From Acidovorax delafieldii 2AN (GTDB taxonomy: Bacteria; Pseudomonadota; Gammaproteobacteria; Burkholderiales; Burkholderiaceae_C): a stretch of 35,568 nucleotides of DNA. Location: positions 1 through 35,568 of the forward strand of contig NZ_ACQT01000021.1 of NCBI RefSeq assembly GCF_000175235.1, given 5' to 3'. The notes under the pieces were generated by a model. That model saw nothing but the letters and a program-made list of their open reading frames with translations, was not told the origin of the DNA and made no database searches. The position numbers and the translations under genes were made by a program. Numbering within the stretch: position 1 is the stretch's first letter; each line of letters opens with the position of its first letter. This document shows, one piece after another, positions 9,875-17,259 of this stretch.

Positions 9875-10599
9875 TCGTTGACCCGGGGGGCCCGGCCGCC
9901 CCCCCCCCCCGGCCATACCGCCCTACCCCACGCGGGCACTGGCGAAGTCCAGGTGTCGGCATGACTGCCTTTGTAGCCAATCAGCAGCCTTCGACCTTGA
10001 ACAAGGTGGCGATGGGCATATCACGCCGAGGGAAAAGGCTGTAGCACCTGACGACCCGCAGTCATCGAGAAAAGGTCTCTCCTCCCAAGCCCCTGCCAAA
10101 GCTCAAGTTCACTTTGAGCACTGCACGGAGCAGTGTTCCCGACCTGCAATCACCCGAAGAGCCGCGCGTCTCCGAGACAGCCCTAGCTCGCTTGACCGAG
10201 GTAGCGTTGGCTCACTGCTGCCTCTACGTTCGGGTCTGGCTGCTACATTCGTCCGCCGCAACGAAGGACGTGGAGATAAGACGCGGCCAGTGCGCCAAGG
10301 CCTGGGCAAGGCAAGCTGGCCGTTACACGCCGCATCTCTCGGGAAGATCGAAGCTTGGTACGCACTTCGCCAGCCCAAACTGGGGTGCCGGGACACCTGC
10401 CGGCACCGAGCACCGAGCACCGAGCACTCAAAGATGCCTCAACTCAACAGAGTGCGAGATACACATCTTGCCCCATACAGGCCGACCGGCGTGCGCTCGG
10501 TGGCGCCTGGGGTATCTTCGCTCGTGGCATCGCCCTCCCCTCAATGCCAGAGACGCCGACACAATTCGGCCCATCCCATGGGAGCAGCCCACAATGGAA
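9875..10599. other. Gene-free stretch of about 725 bp, origin unclear
   Basis: No gene I can support. The start holds G6-CCCGGCCG-C12 (about 9885-9910), which can fold as a GC-only hairpin but has no T-run. A heptamer CACCGAG is repeated three times in tandem at 10404-10424. From about 9960 to 10590 the composition is less GC-rich than the genes around it. Open frames exist here on both strands (for example 10114-10617 plus), but they lack a ribosome-binding site and family motifs and have poor codon use. It may be a decayed gene or element, or an intergenic island. Confidence 0.5.
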
Positions 10600-10633
10600 A
10601 AGGCCTTGCACCTTTGATAAGGTGCAAGGCCTT
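10600..10633 (-). terminator. Intrinsic terminator of the porin gene
   Basis: A perfect 15-bp inverted repeat (10600-10614 and 10619-10633, arm AAGGCCTTGCACCTT) surrounds a TGAT loop. It lies 47 bp past the porin stop on the minus strand. Read on the minus strand the stem runs into CCTTTTCC, a short T-run. The perfect stem and its position make it a strong terminator. Confidence 0.85.
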
Positions 10634-10680
10634 GATAAGCCATGCAATTCTCGGCTGGAACACCAGCCGGGAACAGGGAC

Positions 10681-11640
10681 TTAGAAGTTGTGGCGAACGC
10701 CGACTGCCACGGAGCTGAAGTCAGCACCAGCAGCGCCCACGCCGTAAGAGGCGTTGCGGTCGTTGTTGATGTGAGTGTAGTAGCCGTACAGCTTGGTACG
10801 CTTGCTCAGGTTGTAGTTGTAGCCCAGGGTGTACTGGGTAGCTGCGCTGTCAGACACATTCTTGTAGCTGTTGGCACGGCCCACGTTCACGTGGAATTCC
10901 GAAGCGCCCATGGTGTAAGCACCAGCCAGACGGATGTTGTTGCGAGCGCCGCCGTTCAGGACGTAGGCATTCTTGTCACGCTGGTAGTAGCCGCCAACGG
11001 TGAATGCACCGTAGGTGTACAGAGCGCGCAGGCCGAACTGGTTCACGTCGCCTTGCTTGCTGTAGCCAGCGCCCAGGGCCAGAGGGCCTGCAGCGTAGTT
11101 GGCAGCCAGGTCATAGGCGTTCTTGCCGCCCACGGTCTGCTCGTGCAGGCCCACAGCGCCTTCCACCGTGAAACCGCCGAACGACGGGGTGCGGTAGGCA
11201 ACCTTGTTGGCGTTCTGCATCACGTAAGCGTACAGCGCGTCGCTCGACGAGCCCGTGTTGTGGTTGTGCAGGCTCACGTAGTCAGCCGTTGCATAGTAGG
11301 ACTCGGCGAAGAAATTGCCCAGACGAACCATACCGAAGTTACCGGACAGGTTCACTTCGCTTTGACGGCCGAAGAACGTCGAAGCCGATGCGCCGGTGTC
11401 CGAATTGAAACCGCTTTCCAACTGGAAACCAGCCTTCAGGCCGCCACCCAGGTCTTCCGTGCCCTTGAAGCCGAAACGGGAAGAGTTGTTGAACAGGCCG
11501 GTGGTGGACACGTCGCCCACCTTTTGGCGTTCCACCGTGGTGTTAACGCGGCCGTACAGCGTGACGCTGCTTTGAGCCATTGCTGCGGTGGAGCCGGCAA
11601 CAGCCAGGACAGCCAGAACAACGCGGGTCATTTTTTTCAT
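10681..11640 (-). CDS. Outer-membrane general porin (Omp32-like, trimeric 16-strand type)
   Basis: A 319-residue betaproteobacterial porin. The ATG at 11640 is chosen because an AAGGAAT box lies 6-12 bp upstream and because MKKMTRVVLAVLAVAGSTAAMA is a clean signal peptide. The mature protein starts QSSVTLYGRV. The usual features are visible: SSRFGFKGTEDLGGGLKAGF (strands 2-3), FFGRQSEVNLSGNFG with a short acidic loop, many alternating aromatic strands, and a C-terminal Phe (VAVGVRHNF) needed for BAM insertion. It forms passive channels for small, probably anionic solutes, as Omp32 does. A perfect terminator follows it. The gene is monocistronic, with a long AT-richer leader at 11641-11870 that suggests regulated or strong expression. 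Specificity is not readable. Confidence 0.93.
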   Translation of the reverse strand: MKKMTRVVLAVLAVAGSTAAMAQSSVTLYGRVNTTVERQKVGDVSTTGLFNNSSRFGFKGTEDLGGGLKAGFQLESGFNSDTGASASTFFGRQSEVNLSGNFGMVRLGNFFAESYYATADYVSLHNHNTGSSSDALYAYVMQNANKVAYRTPSFGGFTVEGAVGLHEQTVGGKNAYDLAANYAAGPLALGAGYSKQGDVNQFGLRALYTYGAFTVGGYYQRDKNAYVLNGGARNNIRLAGAYTMGASEFHVNVGRANSYKNVSDSAATQYTLGYNYNLSKRTKLYGYYTHINNDRNASYGVGAAGADFSSVAVGVRHNF

Positions 11641-11870
11641 GAGAATTCCTTTGATACTAGTTGCCATCAGCGGCGTACAAGCAGTTTCAGTTTTTGACTG
11701 GACCACCGAAAGAAAATACTTCGAGGCTCCGATTTTATTGTCCGTAACGTTTCCACATACGTTTCGCCGCAAGTTTGATGACAGAGTGATGTATTACCAC
11801 AACACTCGTAGGCTTCTCCCCCACGCCGGCCTATTAAATAAGGGGCGCAGCCACCTCTGCAACGGCCTTT
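11641..11870 (-). promoter_or_regulatory. Porin upstream region with direct repeats
   Basis: 230 bp between the small membrane-protein gene and the porin, less GC-rich than the surroundings. Two exact ACGTTTC heptamers (plus strand, 11747-11753 and 11759-11765) lie 12 bp apart, on the same face of the helix, about 110-125 bp before the porin ATG. This is a plausible site for a dimeric regulator. An AATAAAAT stretch on the minus strand just downstream could serve as a -10 region, but I see no convincing -35 box. Confidence 0.35.
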
Positions 11871-12038
11871 TCAATGGGCGCTAGCGGCCGGCGCAGATGC
11901 GCTGGCAGGCGTTTCGGGGGTGCTGACGGCGTCGGCGCCGTGTTTTTCGCCGCTCATGTCCACTTTGTCACCGGCCTTCATGATGACAAACAGCGACAGT
12001 GCCGCGAAAAGAATAAATCCGACAACAATCTTCCACAT
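11871..12038 (-). CDS. 55-residue single-span membrane protein
   Basis: A short gene that is easy to miss. The ATG at 12038 is preceded by AGGAAAAG at a normal distance, and TGA closes at 11871-11873. The protein begins MWKIVVGFILFAALSLFVIM, one N-terminal transmembrane helix (about residues 3-20). A hydrophilic tail follows that is charged at first (KAGDKVDMSGEKHGAD) and then rich in Ala, Ser, Pro and Thr. The tail probably faces the periplasm. It lies between the porin and the MFS gene on the same strand, 135 bp after the MFS stop. I recall similar short proteins as uncharacterised in Burkholderiales. Function is unknown. The start, RBS and membrane helix make it likely real. Confidence 0.65.
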   Translation of the reverse strand: MWKIVVGFILFAALSLFVIMKAGDKVDMSGEKHGADAVSTPETPASASAPAASAH

Positions 12039-12069
12039 GGTCTTTTCCTGAAGGGTTGGGCTCGGGACA

Positions 12070-12149
12070 AGGGCTCCGCGCCGCCGCCGAGGCGTGCAGG
12101 CGGGAGCCCTTTACGTTACAGAGCCCGCTGACGTGCAGCGGAGCTCTGT
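12070..12149 (-). terminator. Two hairpins after the MFS gene (weak terminator candidate)
   Basis: An imperfect hairpin (ACAGAGCCCGCT 12118-12129 with AGCGGAGCTCTGT 12137-12149) and a longer-looped one (AAGGGCTCC near 12069-12077 with GGGAGCCCTT near 12102-12111) lie between the MFS stop and the small membrane gene. Neither is followed by a T-run on the minus strand, so they may slow or protect the transcript rather than end it. Confidence 0.35.
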
Positions 12150-12173
12150 GCAACACCCGGCGTCGGGGGCCGG

Positions 12174-13835
12174 TCAGTCGTTGGCGTAAATGTCCACGTC
12201 CTTGGTTTCGCGGATGAACAGCGTGCCGATCACAGCCGTGGCGCCCGCAATGATGATGGGGTACCAGAGGCCGTTGTACATATTGCCGGTCTGCGCCACG
12301 ATGGCGAAGGCGGTGGTGGGCAGCAGCCCGCCAAACCAGCCATTGCCAATGTGGTACGGAAGGCTCATGGATGTGTACCGGATACGCGTGGGGAACATTT
12401 CCACCAGCATGGCGGCAATGGGGCCGTACACCATGGTCACCAGGATCACCAGATACGTCAGGATGACGATCATCATGACCTTGTTCATCTTGGCCGGATC
12501 GGCCTTGGCAGGATAGCCATCAGACTTCAGCGTATCGGCCACGGCCTTCTTGAAGGCAGCGTCCTTGGCTTTAGCCTCTTCGGCAGGAATGCCCTTGGAG
12601 GAATAGCTGGGGATCGTGGTCTCGCCGATCTTGATGACCGCAGGTGTGCCAGCAGGCGCCGCTTCGTTGTCATAGCTCACCGAGCTGGCGGCCAGCACCT
12701 GCTTGGCGACGTCACAAGAGCTCGTGAATTTCACCGTACCGGTGGGGTTGAACTGGAACGAGCACTCGGCAGGGTCGGCCAACACCACCACCTTGTTCTT
12801 GGCCTGGGCGGCTGCGAGGTCTGGGTTGGCGGCCTCGGTCAGCGCCTTGAACACGGGGAAATAGGTGACAACCGCGAGCAGGCAGCCCAGCATGATGATG
12901 GGCTTGCGGCCGATCTTGTCGGACAGCGTGCCGAAGACCACGAAGAAGGGCGTGCCGATCAGCAAAGCAGCGGCAATCATCAGGTTGGCCGTGACGGCGT
13001 CGACCTTGAGCTGCTGCGTGAGGAAGAACAGTGCATAGAACTGGCCGGTGTACCAGACCACGGCCTGGCCGGCGGTCAGGCCGATCAGGGCCAGGATCAC
13101 GATCTTGAGGTTCTTCCACTGGCCGAAGGACTCGGACAGCGGGGCCTTGGAGGTCTTGCCCTCAGCCTTCATCTTCTGGAAGGCGGGCGATTCGGACAGC
13201 GACAGGCGAATCCACACCGAGATGCCCAGCAGCAGGATGGACACGATGAACGGAATGCGCCAGCCCCAATCGCCGAAGGCCTGCTCGCCCAAGGCGGTGC
13301 GGGTGCCCAGGATCACCAGCAGCGACAGGAACAGGCCCAGCGTGGCCGTGGTCTGGATCCATGAGGTATAGGCACCCCGTGCACCGTGCGGCGCATGCTC
13401 CGCGACGTAGGTGGCTGCACCGCCGTACTCGCCACCGAGGGCCAGGCCCTGCAGCATGCGCAGTGCGATCAGGATCACCGGCGCCGCCACACCGATGCTG
13501 GCGTAGGTGGGAAGCACACCCACGATGAAGGTGGACAGGCCCATGATCAGGATAGTGACCAGGAAGGTGTACTTGCGCCCGATCATGTCGCCGAGCCGTC
13601 CGAACACCAGGGCACCAAAGGGCCGCACGATGAAGCCGGCAGCGAACGCCAGCAGCGCGAAGATGAACGCGGAGCCCGCGTCCAGGCCGCTGAAGAACTG
13701 CTTGGCGATGATGGCCGCCAACGAGCCGTAGAGATAGAAGTCGTACCACTCGAAAACGGTACCGAGCGACGAAGCGAAGATCACTTTCTTCTCTTCGGCC
13801 GACATCGGCCGCGGTGCGGGATGCTGTGTTGCCAT
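12174..13835 (-). CDS. MHS-family MFS transporter with extra soluble insertion
   Basis: A 553-residue proton symporter of the metabolite:H+ symporter group of the major facilitator superfamily. The ATG at 13835 follows CAGGAGA; the open frame reaches 12 codons further but has no better site. Family marks include the start of TM1 (SLGTVFEWYDFYLYGSLA), GRLGDMIGRKYTF in the loop after TM2, LRMLQGLALGGEYGGAATY (TM4) and GTLSDKIGRKPII in the central repeat. Typical members have about 430-450 residues. Here about 105-115 extra residues (roughly 340-455, between ALTEAANPD and DPAKMNKVMM) form a hydrophilic domain with two Cys, probably periplasmic. Relatives carry organic acids, osmolytes or aromatic acids. 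The substrate is unknown. Divergent from the acetate-uptake genes. Confidence 0.9.
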   Translation of the reverse strand: MATQHPAPRPMSAEEKKVIFASSLGTVFEWYDFYLYGSLAAIIAKQFFSGLDAGSAFIFALLAFAAGFIVRPFGALVFGRLGDMIGRKYTFLVTILIMGLSTFIVGVLPTYASIGVAAPVILIALRMLQGLALGGEYGGAATYVAEHAPHGARGAYTSWIQTTATLGLFLSLLVILGTRTALGEQAFGDWGWRIPFIVSILLLGISVWIRLSLSESPAFQKMKAEGKTSKAPLSESFGQWKNLKIVILALIGLTAGQAVVWYTGQFYALFFLTQQLKVDAVTANLMIAAALLIGTPFFVVFGTLSDKIGRKPIIMLGCLLAVVTYFPVFKALTEAANPDLAAAQAKNKVVVLADPAECSFQFNPTGTVKFTSSCDVAKQVLAASSVSYDNEAAPAGTPAVIKIGETTIPSYSSKGIPAEEAKAKDAAFKKAVADTLKSDGYPAKADPAKMNKVMMIVILTYLVILVTMVYGPIAAMLVEMFPTRIRYTSMSLPYHIGNGWFGGLLPTTAFAIVAQTGNMYNGLWYPIIIAGATAVIGTLFIRETKDVDIYAND

Positions 13836-14202
13836 GATTTTGTCTCCTGTGATTTTTTGAATTACAGGCAAATGCAGAAATTACCTGTCAGCCCACTATC
13901 AGGCGCACTACTGACACCGCTCTGACGCATTTCTTACAGAGATTGACACGAATCTTCCGCGAGTCTTACAGCTTCGGTAGTAACCCGGGGTCGGCGTTTT
14001 TTGATGCGAAAAAGCCGCCACTGATCCGGCAATGCGGGCTCATCTGAGCGGCCGGCGCCCTGCCCCGAAACCGCGCCCCGGCACGCGCCAACGCCGCGCC
14101 GCGTAAGGACTTGGTCAGTGCGCGTTAGCAGAATCCGGCGCATGCGGAGCGGCCCTGCCACTCCCCATTGCGTTCTCGCATCCACCCCTTGAGGAGACAT
14201 CC
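13836..14202. promoter_or_regulatory. Divergent promoter region, MFS gene / DUF485-actP
   Basis: 367 bp without a gene that must hold promoters for both directions. The half near the MFS gene is AT-richer. A TTGACA hexamer lies at 13943-13948 (plus) without a good -10 box at 16-18 bp. A GGCGTTTTTT/GAAAAAGCC inverted repeat lies near 14003-14026. The DUF485 gene has a GAGGAGAC box at 14191-14198. I see no clear sigma-54 or CRP-type site. Confidence 0.4.
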
Positions 14203-14511
14203 ATGAGCGACCCGACGGTCCAGAAAATACAAAGCCATCCCAAGTACCTCGAGCTGCGCGCCAAGCGCAACCGCCTGGGTATCTTCCTGACCGCGCTGAT
14301 GCTGGTCGTGTACTACGGCTACATCGCGCTGATCGCGTTCGACAAGAAATTCCTGGCCCAGCCCATCGGCGCGGGCGTGACCTCGCTGGGCATTCCGATC
14401 GGCATGGGCGTGATCATCTTCACTGTCGTGATCACCGGCATCTACGTGCGCCGCGCCAATGGCGAATTCGACTCCCTGACCAAAGACATCCTGAAAGACG
14501 CATCGAAATGA
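14203..14511 (+). CDS. DUF485 inner-membrane protein (YjcH-like)
   Basis: 102 residues with two transmembrane helices (about 26-46 and 61-83). It begins with a soluble segment typical of the family ([20 protein letters not shown]) and ends in a short charged tail ([20 protein letters not shown]). A strong GAGGAGAC site precedes the ATG. In many proteobacteria this family is encoded directly upstream of the acetate symporter ActP, as here. The stop overlaps the actP start (ATGA, 14508-14511), so the two are translationally coupled. It probably assists assembly or activity of the symporter, but its molecular role is not established. Confidence 0.9.
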   Translation: MSDPTVQKIQSHPKYLELRAKRNRLGIFLTALMLVVYYGYIALIAFDKKFLAQPIGAGVTSLGIPIGMGVIIFTVVITGIYVRRANGEFDSLTKDILKDASK

Positions 14512-16244
14512 ATGCCATGGAAAAACACGCGGGCAAGGCGCTGGCGCTCCTGACCCTGCTGGCAGCGGGCGGCGCCCATGCTGCGGGCGCCGACCTGGGC
14601 CAGGCCGCCAAGCAGGCCACCAACTGGACGGCCATCATCATGTTCGCCGCCTTCGTCGCCGGCACGCTGTGGATCACTAAATGGGCGGCGGCCAAGACCA
14701 AATCCGCCTCTGACTTCTACACCGCTGGCGGCGGCATCACCGGCTTCCAGAATGGTCTGGCCATCGCGGGCGACTACATGTCCGCGGCCTCCTTCCTCGG
14801 CATCTCGGCGGCCGTGATGGCCACCGGCTACGACGGCCTGATCTATTCGATCGGCTTCCTGGTGGGCTGGCCCATCATCACCTTCCTGATGGCCGAGCGC
14901 CTGCGCAACCTGGGCAAGTTCACCTTCGCCGACGTGGCGGGCTACCGCTTCCAGCAGGGCCCCATCCGTGCGTTCGCCGCCTCGGGCACGCTGGTGGTGG
15001 TGGCGTTCTACCTGATCGCGCAGATGGTCGGCGCAGGCCAGCTCATCAAGCTGCTGTTCGGCCTGGAATACTGGATGGCCGTGGTCATCGTGGGCGCGCT
15101 GATGATGATCTACGTGCTGTTCGGCGGCATGACCGCCACCACCTGGGTGCAGATCATCAAGGCCTGCCTGCTGCTGGCGGGCGTGAGCTTCATGGCCTTC
15201 ATGGTGCTGGCCCAGTACGGCTTCAGCCCCGAGGCGCTGTTCGCCAAGGGTGTGGAAGTGCGCACCGCCATCGCCGCCAACACCGGCAAGACGCCCGAGG
15301 AAGCCGCCAAGGCAGGCCTGTCCATCATGGGCCCCGGCGGCTTCATCAAGGACCCGATCTCGGCCATCTCGTTCGGCATGGCGCTGATGTTCGGTACCGC
15401 TGGCCTGCCGCACATCCTGATGCGCTTCTTCACCGTGCCCGATGCGAAGGAAGCGCGCAAGTCGGTGCTGTGGGCCACCACCTGGATCGGCTACTTCTAC
15501 GTGCTGATCTTCATCATCGGCTTCGGCGCCATCACCCTGGTGCTCACCAACCCCGAGTTCGCGGACGTGGCCAAGGGCGTGATCCACGGCGGCGCGGGCA
15601 CGGCCAACATGGCGGCCGTGCTGGTGGCCAAGTCGGTGGGCGGCAACATCTTCTACGGCTTCATCTCGGCCGTGGCGTTCGCCACCATCCTGGCCGTGGT
15701 GGCCGGCCTCACGCTCTCGGGCGCATCGGCCGTTTCGCACGACCTGTATGCCACGGTGTTCAAAAAGGGCAAGGCCGACAGCGCTTCGGAGCTGAAGGTT
15801 TCGCGCATGACCACGCTGGCCCTGGGCGTGATCGCCGTGGTGCTGGGCATTGCCTTCGAGAAGCAGAACATCGCGTTCATGGTGTCGCTGGCTTTCGCCA
15901 TCGCAGCCTCGGCCAACTTTCCGGTGCTGTTCTTGTCGGTGCTGTGGAAGGACTGCACCACGCGCGGTGCGGTGATCGGCGGGTTCCTCGGCCTGGTGTC
16001 TTCGGTGGGCCTGACGGTCGTTTCGCCCTCGGTGTGGGAAGCCACGCTGGGCAACCCCGCTGGCTCGGCACTGTTCCCGTACACCTCGCCGGCGCTGTTC
16101 TCGATGGCCATCGGCTTCGTGGGTATCTGGATCTTCTCGATCACCGACAAGAGCGCCAATGCCGCGCGCGAGCGCGCCGCGTTCCCGGCGCAGCAGGTGC
16201 GTTCGGAAACGGGCCTGGGCGCCTCCGGCGCTTCGGGGCACTGA
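14508..16244 (+). CDS. actP: Cation/acetate symporter ActP
   Basis: A 578-residue sodium:solute symporter of the acetate permease group (E. coli ActP has 549). It starts inside the DUF485 stop codon (ATGA). An in-frame ATG three codons later is also possible. A cleavable-looking signal ([14 protein letters not shown]) precedes the LeuT-fold helices. Family segments include [55 protein letters not shown] with the sodium-site region, and [16 protein letters not shown]. It takes up acetate and other short monocarboxylates across the inner membrane. The paired convergent genes 16600-19073 encode a predicted sensor and nuclease often found with actP. A clear terminator lies at 16479-16501. Confidence 0.94.
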   Translation: MNAMEKHAGKALALLTLLAAGGAHAAGADLGQAAKQATNWTAIIMFAAFVAGTLWITKWAAAKTKSASDFYTAGGGITGFQNGLAIAGDYMSAASFLGISAAVMATGYDGLIYSIGFLVGWPIITFLMAERLRNLGKFTFADVAGYRFQQGPIRAFAASGTLVVVAFYLIAQMVGAGQLIKLLFGLEYWMAVVIVGALMMIYVLFGGMTATTWVQIIKACLLLAGVSFMAFMVLAQYGFSPEALFAKGVEVRTAIAANTGKTPEEAAKAGLSIMGPGGFIKDPISAISFGMALMFGTAGLPHILMRFFTVPDAKEARKSVLWATTWIGYFYVLIFIIGFGAITLVLTNPEFADVAKGVIHGGAGTANMAAVLVAKSVGGNIFYGFISAVAFATILAVVAGLTLSGASAVSHDLYATVFKKGKADSASELKVSRMTTLALGVIAVVLGIAFEKQNIAFMVSLAFAIAASANFPVLFLSVLWKDCTTRGAVIGGFLGLVSSVGLTVVSPSVWEATLGNPAGSALFPYTSPALFSMAIGFVGIWIFSITDKSANAARERAAFPAQQVRSETGLGASGASGH

Positions 16245-16478
16245 CCAGAGGCGGCTTGCCGGGCGGCTGCGCGCCGCCCTCCCCTTCTCTCGCTGCGCGG
16301 GAAAAGAGGGCCGACACCGGCGCGGCGGGTGCCGGCAGCCCGCACAGGTCTTCGCGCGGCATCTTGCAGGCCAGCGCCGCACCCATGGCGCCGCGGCGTG
16401 GAGCGCACATCACCGTGCAGGACCGAGAAGAACAAAAACTGCGCCCCTTGCGCGGCACTCCGCCGCCGGGCCACCTCC
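16245..16478. other. 3' spacer after actP
   Basis: About 234 bp between the actP stop and its terminator, part of a 355-bp gene-free gap. It is GC-rich. I see no gene, promoter or recognised repeat here, so it is probably a long 3' untranslated region of the DUF485-actP transcript. Confidence 0.4.
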
Positions 16479-16501
16479 ACCGGGCTTCGTGCCCGGTTTT
16501 T
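16479..16501 (+). terminator. Intrinsic terminator of the actP transcript
   Basis: The stem ACCGGGC/GCCCGGT (16479-16485 and 16491-16497) has a TTCGT loop and is followed at once by a T-run (TTTTT, 16497-16501). This is a textbook intrinsic terminator on the plus strand, about 235 bp after the actP stop. Confidence 0.85.
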
Positions 16502-16524
16502 CGTTGGCGGGGGCAATGCGCAGG

Positions 16525-16580
16525 AGATAAACGCTATTAAAACAATAGCGCATTCCACTTACTACATAAGCACTACAGCC
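16525..16580 (+). repeat. Dispersed repeat, copy D (intergenic)
   Basis: The plus strand reads AACGCTATT, AATAGCGCATT, ATAAGCACTACAGCC and then GTTTTTT, the same element order as copy A with substitutions. It sits between the actP terminator and the end of the convergent exonuclease gene. It is the only copy of the five lying wholly outside coding sequence. Confidence 0.5.
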
Positions 16581-16599
16581 CGTTTTTTCTTGAAGATTC

Positions 16600-17259
16600 T
16601 CAGCCGTGCAGCTGGCGGAGCTTGACGAAGGCCAGCGCCGCCATGACGGCGTCGTTGAGCGCGTCGTGCGCCTCCCGCTGGGGCAAGCCCAGGTCGTCCA
16701 TCAGGGTGGCGAAGCGCAGGTCGATGTCGGCGTTGCCTTGCTGCTGGTAGGGCGGCAGTTGCCGGAACTTGTACTCGTAATACAGCGCCGATACCTCGAT
16801 CTTGGGCTGCGGCAGGCCCATGCCCAGCAGGGGCCACAGCGCGCGGTTGAGCATGGCCACATCGAATTCGAGGTAATAGCCCACCAGCGGCCGGCTACCG
16901 ATGAAGCGCAGCAGCCGGTCCATGGCCTCCTGCAGCGGCAGGCCCTGGGCCACGTCCCTGCTGCGCAGGCGGTGGATGCGCACGCTGTCGGCCGACACCC
17001 CCTTGTCCGGCCGCACCAGCAGTTCCAGCCGCTCGCTGGTCAGAATGCGGTTTCCGGCAATGCGCACCGCGCCGATGGCGATGATCTCGTCGCTGCGCAC
17101 ATTGAGCCCCGTGGTCTCGCAATCCAGCGCCACCCATTCGCCCGGCGGCGGCGGGTCGAACAGGAAGGCATAGGCCGGGTCGCCCAGGTGGTAGAGCAGC
17201 CAGTGGCGCCGCAGCCGCGCAAGCCAGGCGCGCGGGCCGGTGGGGGTGGTGGCCCTCAC
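16600..17259 (-). CDS. DEDDh 3'-5' exonuclease (DnaQ/epsilon-like)
   Basis: A 219-residue exonuclease related to the proofreading subunit of DNA polymerase III, too divergent to be the replicative epsilon. All metal-binding residues are visible: D46 and E48 (ALDCETTG), D133 (LEFDVAMLN), H198 and D203 (HDALNDAV). The N-terminal 40 residues (RAWLARLRRHWLLYHLGDPAY) are an extension that may bind its partner. The start is GTG at 17259, overlapping the stop of the upstream sensor gene (GTGA), so the two are translationally coupled. In other proteobacteria this pair is found next to acetate uptake or activation genes. The substrate could be DNA, RNA or a nucleotide signal; it is not shown. Confidence 0.88.
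   Translation of the reverse strand: MRATTPTGPRAWLARLRRHWLLYHLGDPAYAFLFDPPPPGEWVALDCETTGLNVRSDEIIAIGAVRIAGNRILTSERLELLVRPDKGVSADSVRIHRLRSRDVAQGLPLQEAMDRLLRFIGSRPLVGYYLEFDVAMLNRALWPLLGMGLPQPKIEVSALYYEYKFRQLPPYQQQGNADIDLRFATLMDDLGLPQREAHDALNDAVMAALAFVKLRQLHG

Noticed and set aside
10404-10427. Tandem CACCGAG repeats as a CRISPR or iteron array
   Set aside because: There are only three 7-bp units with no spacers, no cas genes and no replication genes nearby.
10114-10617. A possible 167-residue gene in the gap before the porin
   Set aside because: It has no ribosome-binding site and no domain, and its end runs through the porin terminator stem. Composition does not look coding.
14442-16382. A 646-codon open frame antisense to actP
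   Set aside because: It is the shadow of the actP gene, and its product is dominated by Arg, His, Gly and Ala.
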